Assembly (NCBI GenBank): GCA_964522745.1
Contig: CAZFWN010000003.1
Span: 1 to 64,000, forward strand
Length of the DNA stretch: 64,000 nt
Direction of reading: 5' to 3'
Origin: DATBHW01 sp964522745
Lineage (GTDB): Bacteria > Chloroflexota > Ktedonobacteria > Ktedonobacterales > DATBGS01
This document shows, in pieces, positions 50,991-60,801 of this stretch. The number at the start of each line of letters is the position of its first letter. The first letter of the stretch is position 1. The notes beneath the pieces were generated by a model. It did no database searches, was not told the DNA's origin, and worked only from the letters and a program-made list of their open reading frames with translations. The translations under genes were made by a program, and so were the position numbers.

Positions 50991-51638
50991 TCATCTCCGC
51001 GCTGTTTTCTTGCGCCGGCCCCCTGCCCCGCCGAACATCCACAGCAGCAGCACCACTCCTGCCAGCGCGCCTAATGCCACTTTCTGGTTCTTGGGAAGCG
51101 TCCGCAGCAGCAGCGAGAAGTAAATTACTACCGTCTGTGCCACCGTCTTGAAATCCATCGTGCTAAGCAAGCCATCGGCTAAACCAAACGGCAGCAATGA
51201 TGGCAGGATGCCCCGCGCATACTCCACCATCCAGACATGATCGGGGTAGTGCATGCCGGCGCTCTGGCCTTTGCCAACAAAAACGTGGTCTCCGGGCGTA
51301 TAGACATCGCGGGTAAACTGGCCCTCTTGATAATACCAGGCTTCCCCGTCGAGGACCGTATCGTAGAATTCGGCCAGATGACGCCCGGTATGCCCCTCGC
51401 TGCCGATAGGTGTTCCCCAGATCATCACATACTCTTTGGCTGAGGCATGCAGCAGCTTCATTTCGAGCATGACGCCGCCGGCGTTGTTGAAAATCCAGGG
51501 CTTGGAATCATCGATCTGGCCGGGGTAACGCTCCGATAGCTCCGCAGTAATGTCAGCAAACATCTGCTCAAGCGGCTTGCCAAGATGGTTACGGCTAATC
51601 TCGTGGATTACCTTGGGATCGAAAACATAGTCGGTCAT
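50991..51638 (-). CDS. ERG2 / sigma-1 receptor-like protein
   Basis: A 215-residue protein closely resembling the eukaryotic family of C-8 sterol isomerase (ERG2) and sigma-1 receptor. Matching segments are WIFNNAGGVM, LLHASAKEYVMIWGTPIGSE, GHTGRHLAEFYDT and VWMVEYARGILPS, then LADGLLSTMDF. The two acidic residues of the sigma-1 ligand site appear conserved: D93 (human D126) and E139 (human E172). The N-terminal helix of the eukaryotic proteins is missing. Instead a C-terminal membrane helix (about 187-203) and a basic tail are present. The start ATG has AAGGAGC upstream. A sterol/triterpenoid isomerase or a lipid-binding role is possible. It is followed upstream by a DDN-like gene in the same direction. 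Confidence 0.9.
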   Translation of the reverse strand: MTDYVFDPKVIHEISRNHLGKPLEQMFADITAELSERYPGQIDDSKPWIFNNAGGVMLEMKLLHASAKEYVMIWGTPIGSEGHTGRHLAEFYDTVLDGEAWYYQEGQFTRDVYTPGDHVFVGKGQSAGMHYPDHVWMVEYARGILPSLLPFGLADGLLSTMDFKTVAQTVVIYFSLLLRTLPKNQKVALGALAGVVLLLWMFGGAGGRRKKTARR

Positions 51639-51650
51639 AGTGGAAGCTCC

Positions 51651-52109
51651 TTATCCTGGTAATTTGCTCTCCTCTGCGGGGAGCGGCTTCAGGCGAACGA
51701 GCGGAAACTCCCGCGAGGTGGCCTTCTGATAGTCGGCAAATTGCGGACGAACTTCGAGCAGCCGCCGCCAGAGCCGTTCCCGGTCCTCTGGGCCAACGGT
51801 CTCCGCGATGACTTCCCGCTTGATTCGTCCATGTTGAATGCGCACTCGTGGCGCTGCTAACAGGTTCAGATACCACGCTGGAGGCTGGGGCGCGCCATTG
51901 TTCGAGGCGCAGATCACCAGCGCCTCACCATCCCGAAAATAAAGCAGCGTGTGGGTGCGGCGCTTCCCACTTTTGCGTCCAACGGTGTGCAGGATCAGCA
52001 TCGAATAGCTCAACTGCCGTTCCCCTAGTCGCCCGTTGGTGGCCCAATAGAGCAACTGCGTTATTTTATCGGCAGCCAGCATCACCGTATTGGGGACATG
52101 CCAACTCAA
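51651..52109 (-). CDS. DDN-type F420-dependent nitroreductase family protein
   Basis: A 152-residue split-barrel protein of the deazaflavin-dependent nitroreductase family. Hallmarks are LILHTVGRKSGKRRTHTLLYFRDGEALVICASNNGAP and PAWYLNLLAAPRVRIQHG. Members reduce nitro compounds or quinones with reduced F420. It lies 12 nt upstream of the ERG2/sigma-1-like gene on the same strand, suggesting a shared transcript and possibly a common lipid or quinone substrate. Confidence 0.85.
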   Translation of the reverse strand: MSWHVPNTVMLAADKITQLLYWATNGRLGERQLSYSMLILHTVGRKSGKRRTHTLLYFRDGEALVICASNNGAPQPPAWYLNLLAAPRVRIQHGRIKREVIAETVGPEDRERLWRRLLEVRPQFADYQKATSREFPLVRLKPLPAEESKLPG

Positions 52110-52189
52110 GTTATTTCCTCACTTTTTTCCAGGCTTTGCTCTATTTTGCCTGATTCCGCCTGAGACGTCAAGGGAGTAGCAAAATGGAT

Positions 52190-52195
52190 TATAAT
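52190..52195 (+). promoter_or_regulatory. TATAAT -10 box before AidB-like gene
   Basis: A perfect -10 hexamer 68 nt upstream of the ATG at 52264. The -35 region matches poorly. Confidence 0.35.
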
Positions 52196-52263
52196 GCTCC
52201 TATCAGGGCCGCTGTGGCCCATAAGATGTGTGCGGGCTTCTCAGCCTCACAAGGAGGGATGCC

Positions 52264-53940
52264 ATGCTGGCGCAGCATCAGCCGCAGACAATGCTATCCA
52301 CAACCCATGAGGTCGTCAATCAGCCGCCACCGCTGGTCGGCTATAACGTCTTTACGCAGGATGCGGTGCTGGCAGAAGGTGTGCGGCGCGAGGGAGCCGG
52401 CTGGGCGGAAGAACGGCTGCAAGAGCTAGGCCGTCTGGCTGGCAGCGAGCAGGCTATCCAGCGGGGATTCGATGCCAACACGTCGCTGCCGGTCCTCAAA
52501 ACGCATGACCGCTACGGCCATCGTATCGATGAAGTCGTCTTTCACCCGGCCTGGCATCAACTCATGACTACTGCCGTGACCTGGGGCATGCACGCGAGTC
52601 CCTGGCGCGAACCCAAACCGGGCGCGCATGTGGCGCGCTCTGCAGCCTTTTTTGTCTGGTCGCAGGTAGAGGGCGGGCATGGCTGCCCCATTTCAATGAC
52701 CTATGCCGCTGTGCCGGCGCTGCGGGCGCAGCCAGAGGTCGCGGCGGTCTGGGAGCCGCGCCTGATGTCGCTGGACTATGATCCTGGGCTGCGTCCCTCC
52801 GCTGAGAAACGTGGGATACTCTGCGGCATGGGCATGACCGAGAAGCAGGGCGGGTCGGATGTGCGGGCGAACACCACACGCGCCGAGCCGCTTGGGGCCG
52901 GCGGCCCTGGCGGCGAATATGTCTTGACCGGGCATAAATGGTTTTGCTCGGCGCCGATGTGCGATGTTTTCCTGATGCTGGCCCAGGCGCCGGGCGGGCT
53001 TTCCTGCTTCCTGGTGCCGCGTGTCTTGCCCGATGGCACGCGCAACCGCTTCTTCATCCAGCGGCTCAAAGACAAGCTAGGCAACAAATCAAACGCCTCC
53101 AGCGAGATCGAACTGAATCAGACCTGGGCTGTGTTGATTGGTGAAGAGGGCCGGGGCGTGCGCACGATTGTCGAGATGGTCAATTACACCCGGCTGGATT
53201 GCATCGGTGGCACGGCCTCACTGATGCGCCAGGCGGTAGCTCAGGCGACCCATCACGCCGCGCATCGGATGGCCTTTGGCAAGCGACTTATCGAGCAGCC
53301 ATTGATGCAGCAGGTGCTTGCCGATCTGGCGATTGAGTCGGAGGCCGCGACGGTCCTGCTGCTGCGCCTGGCGCGAGCCTGCGATGGCGCGCTTGCCGGG
53401 GATGCGCATGAGAGCCATATCAAGCGGATTGGCACGGCCATTGGCAAGTATTGGGTCTGCAAGCGTGGCCCGGCGCACACTGCCGAAGCACTGGAATGTC
53501 TGGGCGGCAATGGCTATGTGGAAGAGAGCATCATGCCGCGCCTCTATCGAGAAAGCCCGCTCAACTCGATCTGGGAAGGCTCCGGCAACGTCAATTGCCT
53601 GGATGTGCTGCGGGCCATGACCAGGGAGCCGGAAACCGTCGAGGCGTTCTTTCAGGAACTCGCGCTTGCTCGCGGGGCAGATCAGCGGCTTGATGCTGCT
53701 GTAGACCGGCTGAAGGCTGAACTGGCCGATCACCAGCATATTGAGGTGCGTGCCCGCCGGCTGGTGGAGCGCATGGCGCTCGCGCTTCAGGGTTCGCTGT
53801 TGGTGCGCTCCAGCCATCCTGCCGTTGCCGATGCTTTCTGCGCCAGCCGACTGGGCGGCGATTGGGGCGTGGCCTTTGGTACGCTGCCGGCAGGCGTTGA
53901 TGCCGCCGCGATTGTCGGGCGCGCCCGCCCGCAGCTTTAG
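52264..53940 (+). CDS. AidB-like acyl-CoA dehydrogenase
   Basis: A 558-residue flavoprotein of the AidB/ACAD11-like subgroup, which is longer than ordinary acyl-CoA dehydrogenases. Features include GCPISMTYAAVPAL, GMGMTEKQGGSDVRAN, GHKWFCSAPMCDVFLMLAQ and LGGNGYVEES with SPLNSIWEGSGNVNCLD. In E. coli AidB is induced by alkylating agents and binds DNA, and its enzymatic substrate is unclear. A perfect TATAAT box lies upstream. The ATG at 52264 has AAGGAGGG 6 nt before it. A 19-bp terminator follows. Confidence 0.9.
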   Translation: MLAQHQPQTMLSTTHEVVNQPPPLVGYNVFTQDAVLAEGVRREGAGWAEERLQELGRLAGSEQAIQRGFDANTSLPVLKTHDRYGHRIDEVVFHPAWHQLMTTAVTWGMHASPWREPKPGAHVARSAAFFVWSQVEGGHGCPISMTYAAVPALRAQPEVAAVWEPRLMSLDYDPGLRPSAEKRGILCGMGMTEKQGGSDVRANTTRAEPLGAGGPGGEYVLTGHKWFCSAPMCDVFLMLAQAPGGLSCFLVPRVLPDGTRNRFFIQRLKDKLGNKSNASSEIELNQTWAVLIGEEGRGVRTIVEMVNYTRLDCIGGTASLMRQAVAQATHHAAHRMAFGKRLIEQPLMQQVLADLAIESEAATVLLLRLARACDGALAGDAHESHIKRIGTAIGKYWVCKRGPAHTAEALECLGGNGYVEESIMPRLYRESPLNSIWEGSGNVNCLDVLRAMTREPETVEAFFQELALARGADQRLDAAVDRLKAELADHQHIEVRARRLVERMALALQGSLLVRSSHPAVADAFCASRLGGDWGVAFGTLPAGVDAAAIVGRARPQL

Positions 53941-53973
53941 TAAGGGAGCCTTCCTCAGACGCTCATAAAATAC

Positions 53974-54018
53974 GGGGTTGGGCAGCGTATGAGCTTCAGT
54001 CATACGCTGCCCAACCCC
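53974..54018 (+). terminator. Perfect 19-bp stem-loop after AidB-like gene
   Basis: GGGGTTGGGCAGCGTATGA (53974-53992) pairs perfectly with 54000-54018 around a 7-nt loop. A pyrimidine-rich tract follows. It begins about 35 nt after the stop codon. Confidence 0.8.
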
Positions 54019-54058
54019 CTCCTTCTCTCTTCCCCAATTTTTGGGTCACACTCTTTTC

Positions 54059-54074
54059 TGTGAGCTAGTTCACA
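54059..54074 (+). promoter_or_regulatory. Perfect CRP-type palindrome TGTGA-N6-TCACA
   Basis: TGTGAGCTAGTTCACA at 54059-54074 matches the CRP consensus half-sites exactly and is 72 nt upstream of the TTG start of the sigma factor gene. A CRP/FNR-family regulator is the natural candidate. No CRP gene lies in this window. Confidence 0.55.
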
Positions 54075-54145
54075 CGATTTGGCTGTAACGTTCCTGAATG
54101 AGCAACGATACAGTAGGCGAGATGGCCGTTTCATAGGAGGGTTTG

Positions 54146-54700
54146 TTGAGAGGCACGATGTACCAACGCGCTCACACTAATATCCTGGATCAATCAGCCG
54201 CTGCTGCCCTCTACCAACTTCATGCGGCAACGATCTTCGCCTATCTGCGTGGGCACACCTCCTCACGCGAGGATGCCGAAGATGTGCTGCTGGAGGTCTT
54301 TCTGGCGGCGCTTGAGCAGGACGCTCTGGCCTCGATGCCAGAGAGGGAGCAGTTAGCCTGGCTGCGGCGCGTGGCCCATCATAAGCTGGTCGATCACTAT
54401 CGTCGGTCCCAGCGGCGGTTTGCCGTTGGGTTGGAGGAGGTTGAGGACACGCTGGAGGACGATGAGGAGCAGGTTCCAGAGCGGATTGTCTTGCGCTGGG
54501 AAGAGGCGCAAAACATTCGGGAAGCTTTGGGACAGCTTCCGGCTCTTCAGCAGGAAGTGCTACGGTTGCGTTTTGGGGCGGGTCTGCGCTGTGCCCAGAT
54601 TGCTGAGGTGTTGGGCAAGCGCGAGGGAGCAGTCCGGGTGCTTCTCTCGCGGGCAGTCACGCTCTTGCGCGAACTCTACGAATCTGGGAACGAGGAATAG
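54146..54700 (+). CDS. Sigma-70 family (ECF-like) sigma factor
   Basis: A 184-residue sigma factor. Region 2 lies at about 15-90 (ATIFAYLRGHTSSREDAEDVLLEVFLAAL and LAWLRRVAHHKLVDHYRRSQRR). Region 4 lies at about 125-175 (LPALQQEVLRLRFGAGLRCAQIAEVLGKREGAVRVLLSRA). The start is uncertain: TTG at 54146 lies 5 nt after AGGAGG, whereas the ATG at 54158 is 17 nt away. It is followed after 5 nt by a membrane protein gene, the usual sigma/anti-sigma order. Confidence 0.88.
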   Translation: MRGTMYQRAHTNILDQSAAAALYQLHAATIFAYLRGHTSSREDAEDVLLEVFLAALEQDALASMPEREQLAWLRRVAHHKLVDHYRRSQRRFAVGLEEVEDTLEDDEEQVPERIVLRWEEAQNIREALGQLPALQQEVLRLRFGAGLRCAQIAEVLGKREGAVRVLLSRAVTLLRELYESGNEE

Positions 54701-54705
54701 TCCTT

Positions 54706-56295
54706 ATGGCACACGATGAGGAGCAGCTTGCTCCTGAAACAATAGAGGAGCAACTCGATCACCTGGCTCACACGCTTCAATTTATGCCCCCCAATGCCTC
54801 AAAGACGGCGGATATGCAGGTGGTTGAGGCGCTTCAGGGGGCATATGAGGACGAGCGCCAGGTAGATGCTGGCTCGTTGGACCGTGTCTGGAACCGCCTC
54901 GCTCCCAGAACGCTACAACAGCAACAAGCTACGCCGGTTCGCCGGCTTCCTGATACTCGTGAAAGGCGATCCCGCATGAGAAATATCTTTTCCCCGCAGA
55001 GAGAGAGCATAATAGCTTCCCGTCTGGGTATGATTGCATCTGTCACGCTTCTGGTAATCCTGGTAGGCAGCTTGTCAGTAGGAGTGGCGCTGTTTGCTGC
55101 TCACCAGAAAGTAGGAACACTAGTTTCGACTGCAACAGCGATACCCGCTCCAACGCAGACGCCGATTCCCCAGCCGGTGCTGCTGCAAACGATCCACATG
55201 CTTGATGAGACCAATGGCTGGGCGATCACCGATCAGCACCAGATTATCCGCACCAATGATGGGGGCGTGCATTGGCGGGATGTGACCCCACCAGGGCTGG
55301 GATCGGAGCAAATAGTCGCAGATTTTCTGAGCGCTTCTTTTGCCTGGGTAAGTTCAACAGTGATTTCGTCATCAGGCATTGCTAACGCTTCAGCGACCCT
55401 CTTTCGCACGTCGGATGGTGGGCACACCTGGAGCAAGACGACGTTCCAGGGCTTCAACCTGGGCCAGATAGACTTTATCAATAGCCAGGATGGCTGGTTC
55501 TTTGGTGAGACCGGGGTAGCACTCGGCTCAAGTGGGGCTGTGATCTATCGCACGACAGATGGTGGGGCAACCTGGACCAATGTTGCCACCGCCGGGCCGA
55601 ATACCAACCCCAACGATCCGAACGCGCTGCCTTTTAGCGGAGATAAAACAGGCATCAGCTTCCTCAACGCTTTGACTGGCTGGGCCACCGGCACAGAAGG
55701 CGCCCCTGGGGTTGTCTGGCTCTACGTCACGCATGATGGCGGCGTAACCTGGCATCACCAATCGCTGCCGCTGCCAGCAGGTGAGGCAGCGGGAATGGTG
55801 GCTCCCTATGTGCCCACATTCTTTGACAGCCAGAACGGCTCGATGCTGGTTGATTTCGAGCATTCAGGTTTAAATCCAGGAGCGTATTATCTCTATGTCA
55901 CCCATGACGGCGGAGCAAGCTGGCAGCTTATGCCCCCGCTTCCGGTCAATGAGATCAACCTGGGACATACCTCACCTCCCGACTTTATCAACGCGAACCA
56001 GGGGTGGCTCTCAGACGGCGCTGCTCTCTTTATGACCAGCGATGGCGGGCAGCACTGGACCAGGCTGCAAACGAACAGCACCTTCAAGTACGTTATGGAA
56101 CTGAACGTTGTTTCTCGCACCGTTGGCTGGGCAATTAGCTTCCCGCCCACCAGTATCAGCGCCGAGTCCACCCTGAACAATGCTTCTCGCGCCATGAGCC
56201 GGCCAACCAGTCCCGACTACTCTGGCACGCTCACGCTTCTCAAGACGGTGGATGGCGGGCAGACCTGGGAGACGGTGCCAACATCTATCGTGTGA
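54706..56295 (+). CDS. Membrane protein with BNR/Ycf48-like beta-propeller
   Basis: A 529-residue protein. A cytoplasmic N-terminal region (about 1-100) is followed by one membrane helix (about 105-130), a Pro/Thr linker and an extracytoplasmic propeller. The repeated blades have the Asp-box form TSDGGHTW, TTDGGATW, THDGGVTWHH, THDGGASW, TSDGGQHW and TVDGGQTW, as in BNR/sialidase and photosystem assembly factor Ycf48 repeats. It is coupled to the sigma factor gene and probably regulates it, with the propeller as outer sensor. No zinc anti-sigma motif is visible. Confidence 0.8.
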   Translation: MAHDEEQLAPETIEEQLDHLAHTLQFMPPNASKTADMQVVEALQGAYEDERQVDAGSLDRVWNRLAPRTLQQQQATPVRRLPDTRERRSRMRNIFSPQRESIIASRLGMIASVTLLVILVGSLSVGVALFAAHQKVGTLVSTATAIPAPTQTPIPQPVLLQTIHMLDETNGWAITDQHQIIRTNDGGVHWRDVTPPGLGSEQIVADFLSASFAWVSSTVISSSGIANASATLFRTSDGGHTWSKTTFQGFNLGQIDFINSQDGWFFGETGVALGSSGAVIYRTTDGGATWTNVATAGPNTNPNDPNALPFSGDKTGISFLNALTGWATGTEGAPGVVWLYVTHDGGVTWHHQSLPLPAGEAAGMVAPYVPTFFDSQNGSMLVDFEHSGLNPGAYYLYVTHDGGASWQLMPPLPVNEINLGHTSPPDFINANQGWLSDGAALFMTSDGGQHWTRLQTNSTFKYVMELNVVSRTVGWAISFPPTSISAESTLNNASRAMSRPTSPDYSGTLTLLKTVDGGQTWETVPTSIV

Positions 56296-56316
56296 CGCTT
56301 CCCAGATCAAACAGAA

Positions 56317-56346
56317 GCGCCGGGCATCATCGCCCGGCGCTTTTTT
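56317..56346 (+). terminator. Intrinsic terminator
   Basis: GCGCCGGGC (56317-56325) pairs with GCCCGGCGC (56332-56340) around ATCATC, followed directly by six T. It is a classical intrinsic terminator 22 nt after the propeller protein stop. Confidence 0.93.
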
Positions 56347-56535
56347 GCGTGGTCGGTGTAACAGCCAGAGGGATGCTTGGACTATGAGAGGGAATATGGC
56401 TGTTTGGGCAGATGGGTTGCTCTACATTATCGATCCTATGTATATTCAGCAGTGGCGGCATAGCAATTGCTGGCTGATCGATGGCTGGGCCTGACCTATA
56501 CGGCAGGAATTTTGGACTAAAAGAGGAGGGATAGT

Positions 56536-57555
56536 ATGCAACTGGGCATGATTGGATTAGGGCGCATGGGCGCCAATATGGTGCGCCGCTTGATGAAAGC
56601 GGGCCATGAATGTGTGGTTTATGATCTTTCCCAGGAGACGGTACAAGGGTTGGCGCGTGAGGGCGCTCTTGGTGCAATTTCGCTTGATGAGTTTGTCTCC
56701 CGGCTGGCGGCGCCGCGCGCGGTCTGGCTCATGGTGCCTGCTGGTGTGGTTGACCGGACGTTAGCTGATCTTGTGCCGCGCCTCTCGCCTGGAGATATAG
56801 TCATCGATGGCGGCAACTCCTACTATCGCAACGACCTACGCCGCGCCGCCGAACTGAAACCAAAAGGCATTCATTATCTGGATGTTGGCACCAGTGGCGG
56901 CGTCTGGGGGCTGGAGCGCGGCTTTTGTTTGATGATCGGCGGCGAGAATGAGCCAGTCCAACATCTCGGCCCGATTTTTGCCGCGCTTGCTCCTGGCGTC
57001 AACGCAGCGACGCGCACACCTGGGCGGGAACAGAGGAGCAGTACGGCTGAGCAGGGCTATCTGCACTGCGGGCCAAACGGCGCCGGCCATTTCGTCAAGA
57101 TGGTGCATAACGGCATCGAGTATGGGCTGATGGCTGCCTATGCCGAGGGATTGAATATCCTGCGCAATGCCGATATTGGCAAGCGCCCCGGCGAGGTTGA
57201 TGCCGAAACGACGCCGCTGCTCGACCCGGAAGTCTATCAGTACGAATTGAACCTGCCGGATATTGCCGAACTCTGGCGGCGCGGCAGCGTGATTGGCTCC
57301 TGGCTGCTTGATCTGACAGCGCTCGCGCTGCTTCAGGCGCCCAGTCTGGAAACCTTTGCGGGCCGTGTTTCAGATTCAGGCGAGGGGCGCTGGACGATTG
57401 CCGCCGCGATTGATGAGGGCGTGCCGACACCAGTGTTGAGCAATGCCCTCTATGAGCGCTTCACGTCGCGGGGAGAAGCTGATTTTGCCGATAAGATTAT
57501 CTCCGCGATGCGCTTCCAGTTTGGCGGTCATCTGGAAAAAACAGCTTCGGTCTAA
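56536..57555 (+). CDS. gnd: 6-phosphogluconate dehydrogenase (decarboxylating), short type
   Basis: A 339-residue enzyme converting 6-phosphogluconate to ribulose 5-phosphate and CO2. The Rossmann motif GLGRMGANMVRRLMKAGH opens the protein. IDGGNSYYRND and the catalytic GPNGAGHFVKMVHNGIEYG (Lys, Asn and Glu) are intact. Its length matches the short, often NAD-preferring GntZ/YqeC-like class rather than the 470-residue GND. AGAGGAGGG lies before the ATG. It is first in a run of sugar-metabolism genes. Confidence 0.92.
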   Translation: MQLGMIGLGRMGANMVRRLMKAGHECVVYDLSQETVQGLAREGALGAISLDEFVSRLAAPRAVWLMVPAGVVDRTLADLVPRLSPGDIVIDGGNSYYRNDLRRAAELKPKGIHYLDVGTSGGVWGLERGFCLMIGGENEPVQHLGPIFAALAPGVNAATRTPGREQRSSTAEQGYLHCGPNGAGHFVKMVHNGIEYGLMAAYAEGLNILRNADIGKRPGEVDAETTPLLDPEVYQYELNLPDIAELWRRGSVIGSWLLDLTALALLQAPSLETFAGRVSDSGEGRWTIAAAIDEGVPTPVLSNALYERFTSRGEADFADKIISAMRFQFGGHLEKTASV

Positions 57556-57685
57556 AGAAAACCGACAGCCTTGCCTATGTGCTACTCTATATCGGCGGCT
57601 ACCTTTTGGTTACCAATTGCTACCACACTCTTTATCAGGCTCGATTATATTTGTGGAGATACCACGCTCTAGAGAGGAACAGGTC

Positions 57686-59341
<1,656 letters not shown>

Positions 59342-59365
59342 GCTGCCCAATCCGTTGCCACCAGT

Positions 59366-59534
59366 GAGGGAGTATCCCATTGACCACCAGAGCAGTACCC
59401 CATACCAAAGTATGAGCGAAACTCCCTCGTTTGCACGAGGCGCTCGGCGTGACTGGACTTTATACTTGCGTTAAAGCATCGGTCAAAAAGTCGCGTTTTC
59501 GTCCTGGCCCGCGCAGGCGCGGCTCTGTGACGAA
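59366..59534 (+). promoter_or_regulatory. Structured leader of the acetate kinase-phosphoketolase operon
   Basis: GAGGGAGT (59366-59373) can pair with ACTCCCTC (59421-59428), enclosing CATAC-CAAA-GTATG (59401-59414). Further down, TTCGTC (59498-59503) pairs with GACGAA (59529-59534) around an inner CCGCG-CAGG-CGCGG hairpin. The region lies between the isomerase stop and the kinase start and may hold a terminator plus a regulatory leader. No known riboswitch class is recognised. Confidence 0.4.
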
Positions 59535-59586
59535 GCCTTGAGGCGCGGTTGTAACCGACAGCCTTTTTGATAGGAAGCAGAAGTTC

Positions 59587-60801
59587 ATGACTCAGCAGCC
59601 ATCCCTGAGGCTCTTGACGATCAACACCGGCTCATCCAGCCTCAAGGCGGCACTTTACTCCCTGAACCCTCAAGAAATGCTGGAGCTTGCGGCTCAGGTA
59701 GAGCGCATTGGTCTTCAGGGGAGCCGGCTGCGCATCACGGATGCCCAGGGAGCCACCCTGCTCGACCAGCCGCGCGATCTCCCAGGCCATGAGGCCGCCC
59801 TGGAGGCACTATTCGCCTGGTTGCAGGAGGCCCATCCCGATCTGCGCCTGGATGCCGTCGGGCACCGGGTCGTACATGGGGGCAGCCATTATACTGAGCC
59901 ACAATTGATCGATGATGAGCTGGTCCACGCACTTCAAGGGCTGGTGCCTATCGACCCGCAGCATTTGCCCCAGGCCATTGGCGCGATCCAGTTTATCAGC
60001 CGCACCCATCCATCCTTGCCGCAGGTTGCCTGTTTTGATACAGCGTTTCACCGCGCGATGCCCCGCGTGGCTCAGATGTTTGCGCTGCCTCGTCGGCTCT
60101 GGGACGCGGGCGTTGTGCGCTATGGCTTTCATGGCCTCTCGTATGAATACATCATGCAGCAGTTGCGTGCCGAGGATAGCGAGGCGGCTAACGGACGCAT
60201 CATCATCGCGCATCTGGGCAACGGGGCCAGCATGGCGGCAGTGCGCAATGGCGTTGGCATCGATACGACGATGGGCTTTACTCCAACCGGCGGGCTGGTG
60301 ATGGGCACGCGCTCTGGCGACCTTGACCCTGGCGTGCTGCTCTATCTGCTTGAGTCGCAGGGTATGAATCCTGCTGCCTTGAATATGCTGGTCAATCAGC
60401 AGTCCGGGCTGCTGGGTGTCTCAGGCATCAGTGCTGATATGCACGACCTGCTGGATAAAGCGCCTACCGACCAGCACGCTGCCGAGGCCATCGATCTCTT
60501 TTGCTATCAGGCCAGGAAGTTCGTGGGCGCGCTGGCTGCCGCGCTGGACGGGCTAGATACGCTGGTGTTTACCGGCGGCATCGGGGAACACGCGGCTCCC
60601 ATTCGCCAGCGCATCTGTGATGGCCTAAGCTCTCTTGGAATCGCGCTAGACGCGCAGCGCAATGAGGCGCACGCGCCGATTATCTCTCGTGATGGGAGTG
60701 CAGTTGTGGTCCGGGTGATGAAGACAAATGAAGATCTGATGATTGCCCGGCATACGTACCGTTTAATTTCACAGAGAGGATCACATCGTGTACCAGTTTG
60801 A
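59587..60801 (+). CDS. ackA: Acetate kinase
   Basis: A 404-residue ASKHA-fold kinase that makes ATP and acetate from acetyl phosphate. Signatures are INTGSSSLKAALY at the N-terminus, VGHRVVHGG, VACFDTAFHRAMP, YGFHGLSYEY, IAHLGNGASM and FTGGIGEHAAPIR. The substrate-site His and Arg are in place. It overlaps the phosphoketolase gene by 14 nt, so the two enzymes are made together and acetyl phosphate is channelled functionally from one to the other. Confidence 0.95.
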   Translation: MTQQPSLRLLTINTGSSSLKAALYSLNPQEMLELAAQVERIGLQGSRLRITDAQGATLLDQPRDLPGHEAALEALFAWLQEAHPDLRLDAVGHRVVHGGSHYTEPQLIDDELVHALQGLVPIDPQHLPQAIGAIQFISRTHPSLPQVACFDTAFHRAMPRVAQMFALPRRLWDAGVVRYGFHGLSYEYIMQQLRAEDSEAANGRIIIAHLGNGASMAAVRNGVGIDTTMGFTPTGGLVMGTRSGDLDPGVLLYLLESQGMNPAALNMLVNQQSGLLGVSGISADMHDLLDKAPTDQHAAEAIDLFCYQARKFVGALAAALDGLDTLVFTGGIGEHAAPIRQRICDGLSSLGIALDAQRNEAHAPIISRDGSAVVVRVMKTNEDLMIARHTYRLISQRGSHRVPV

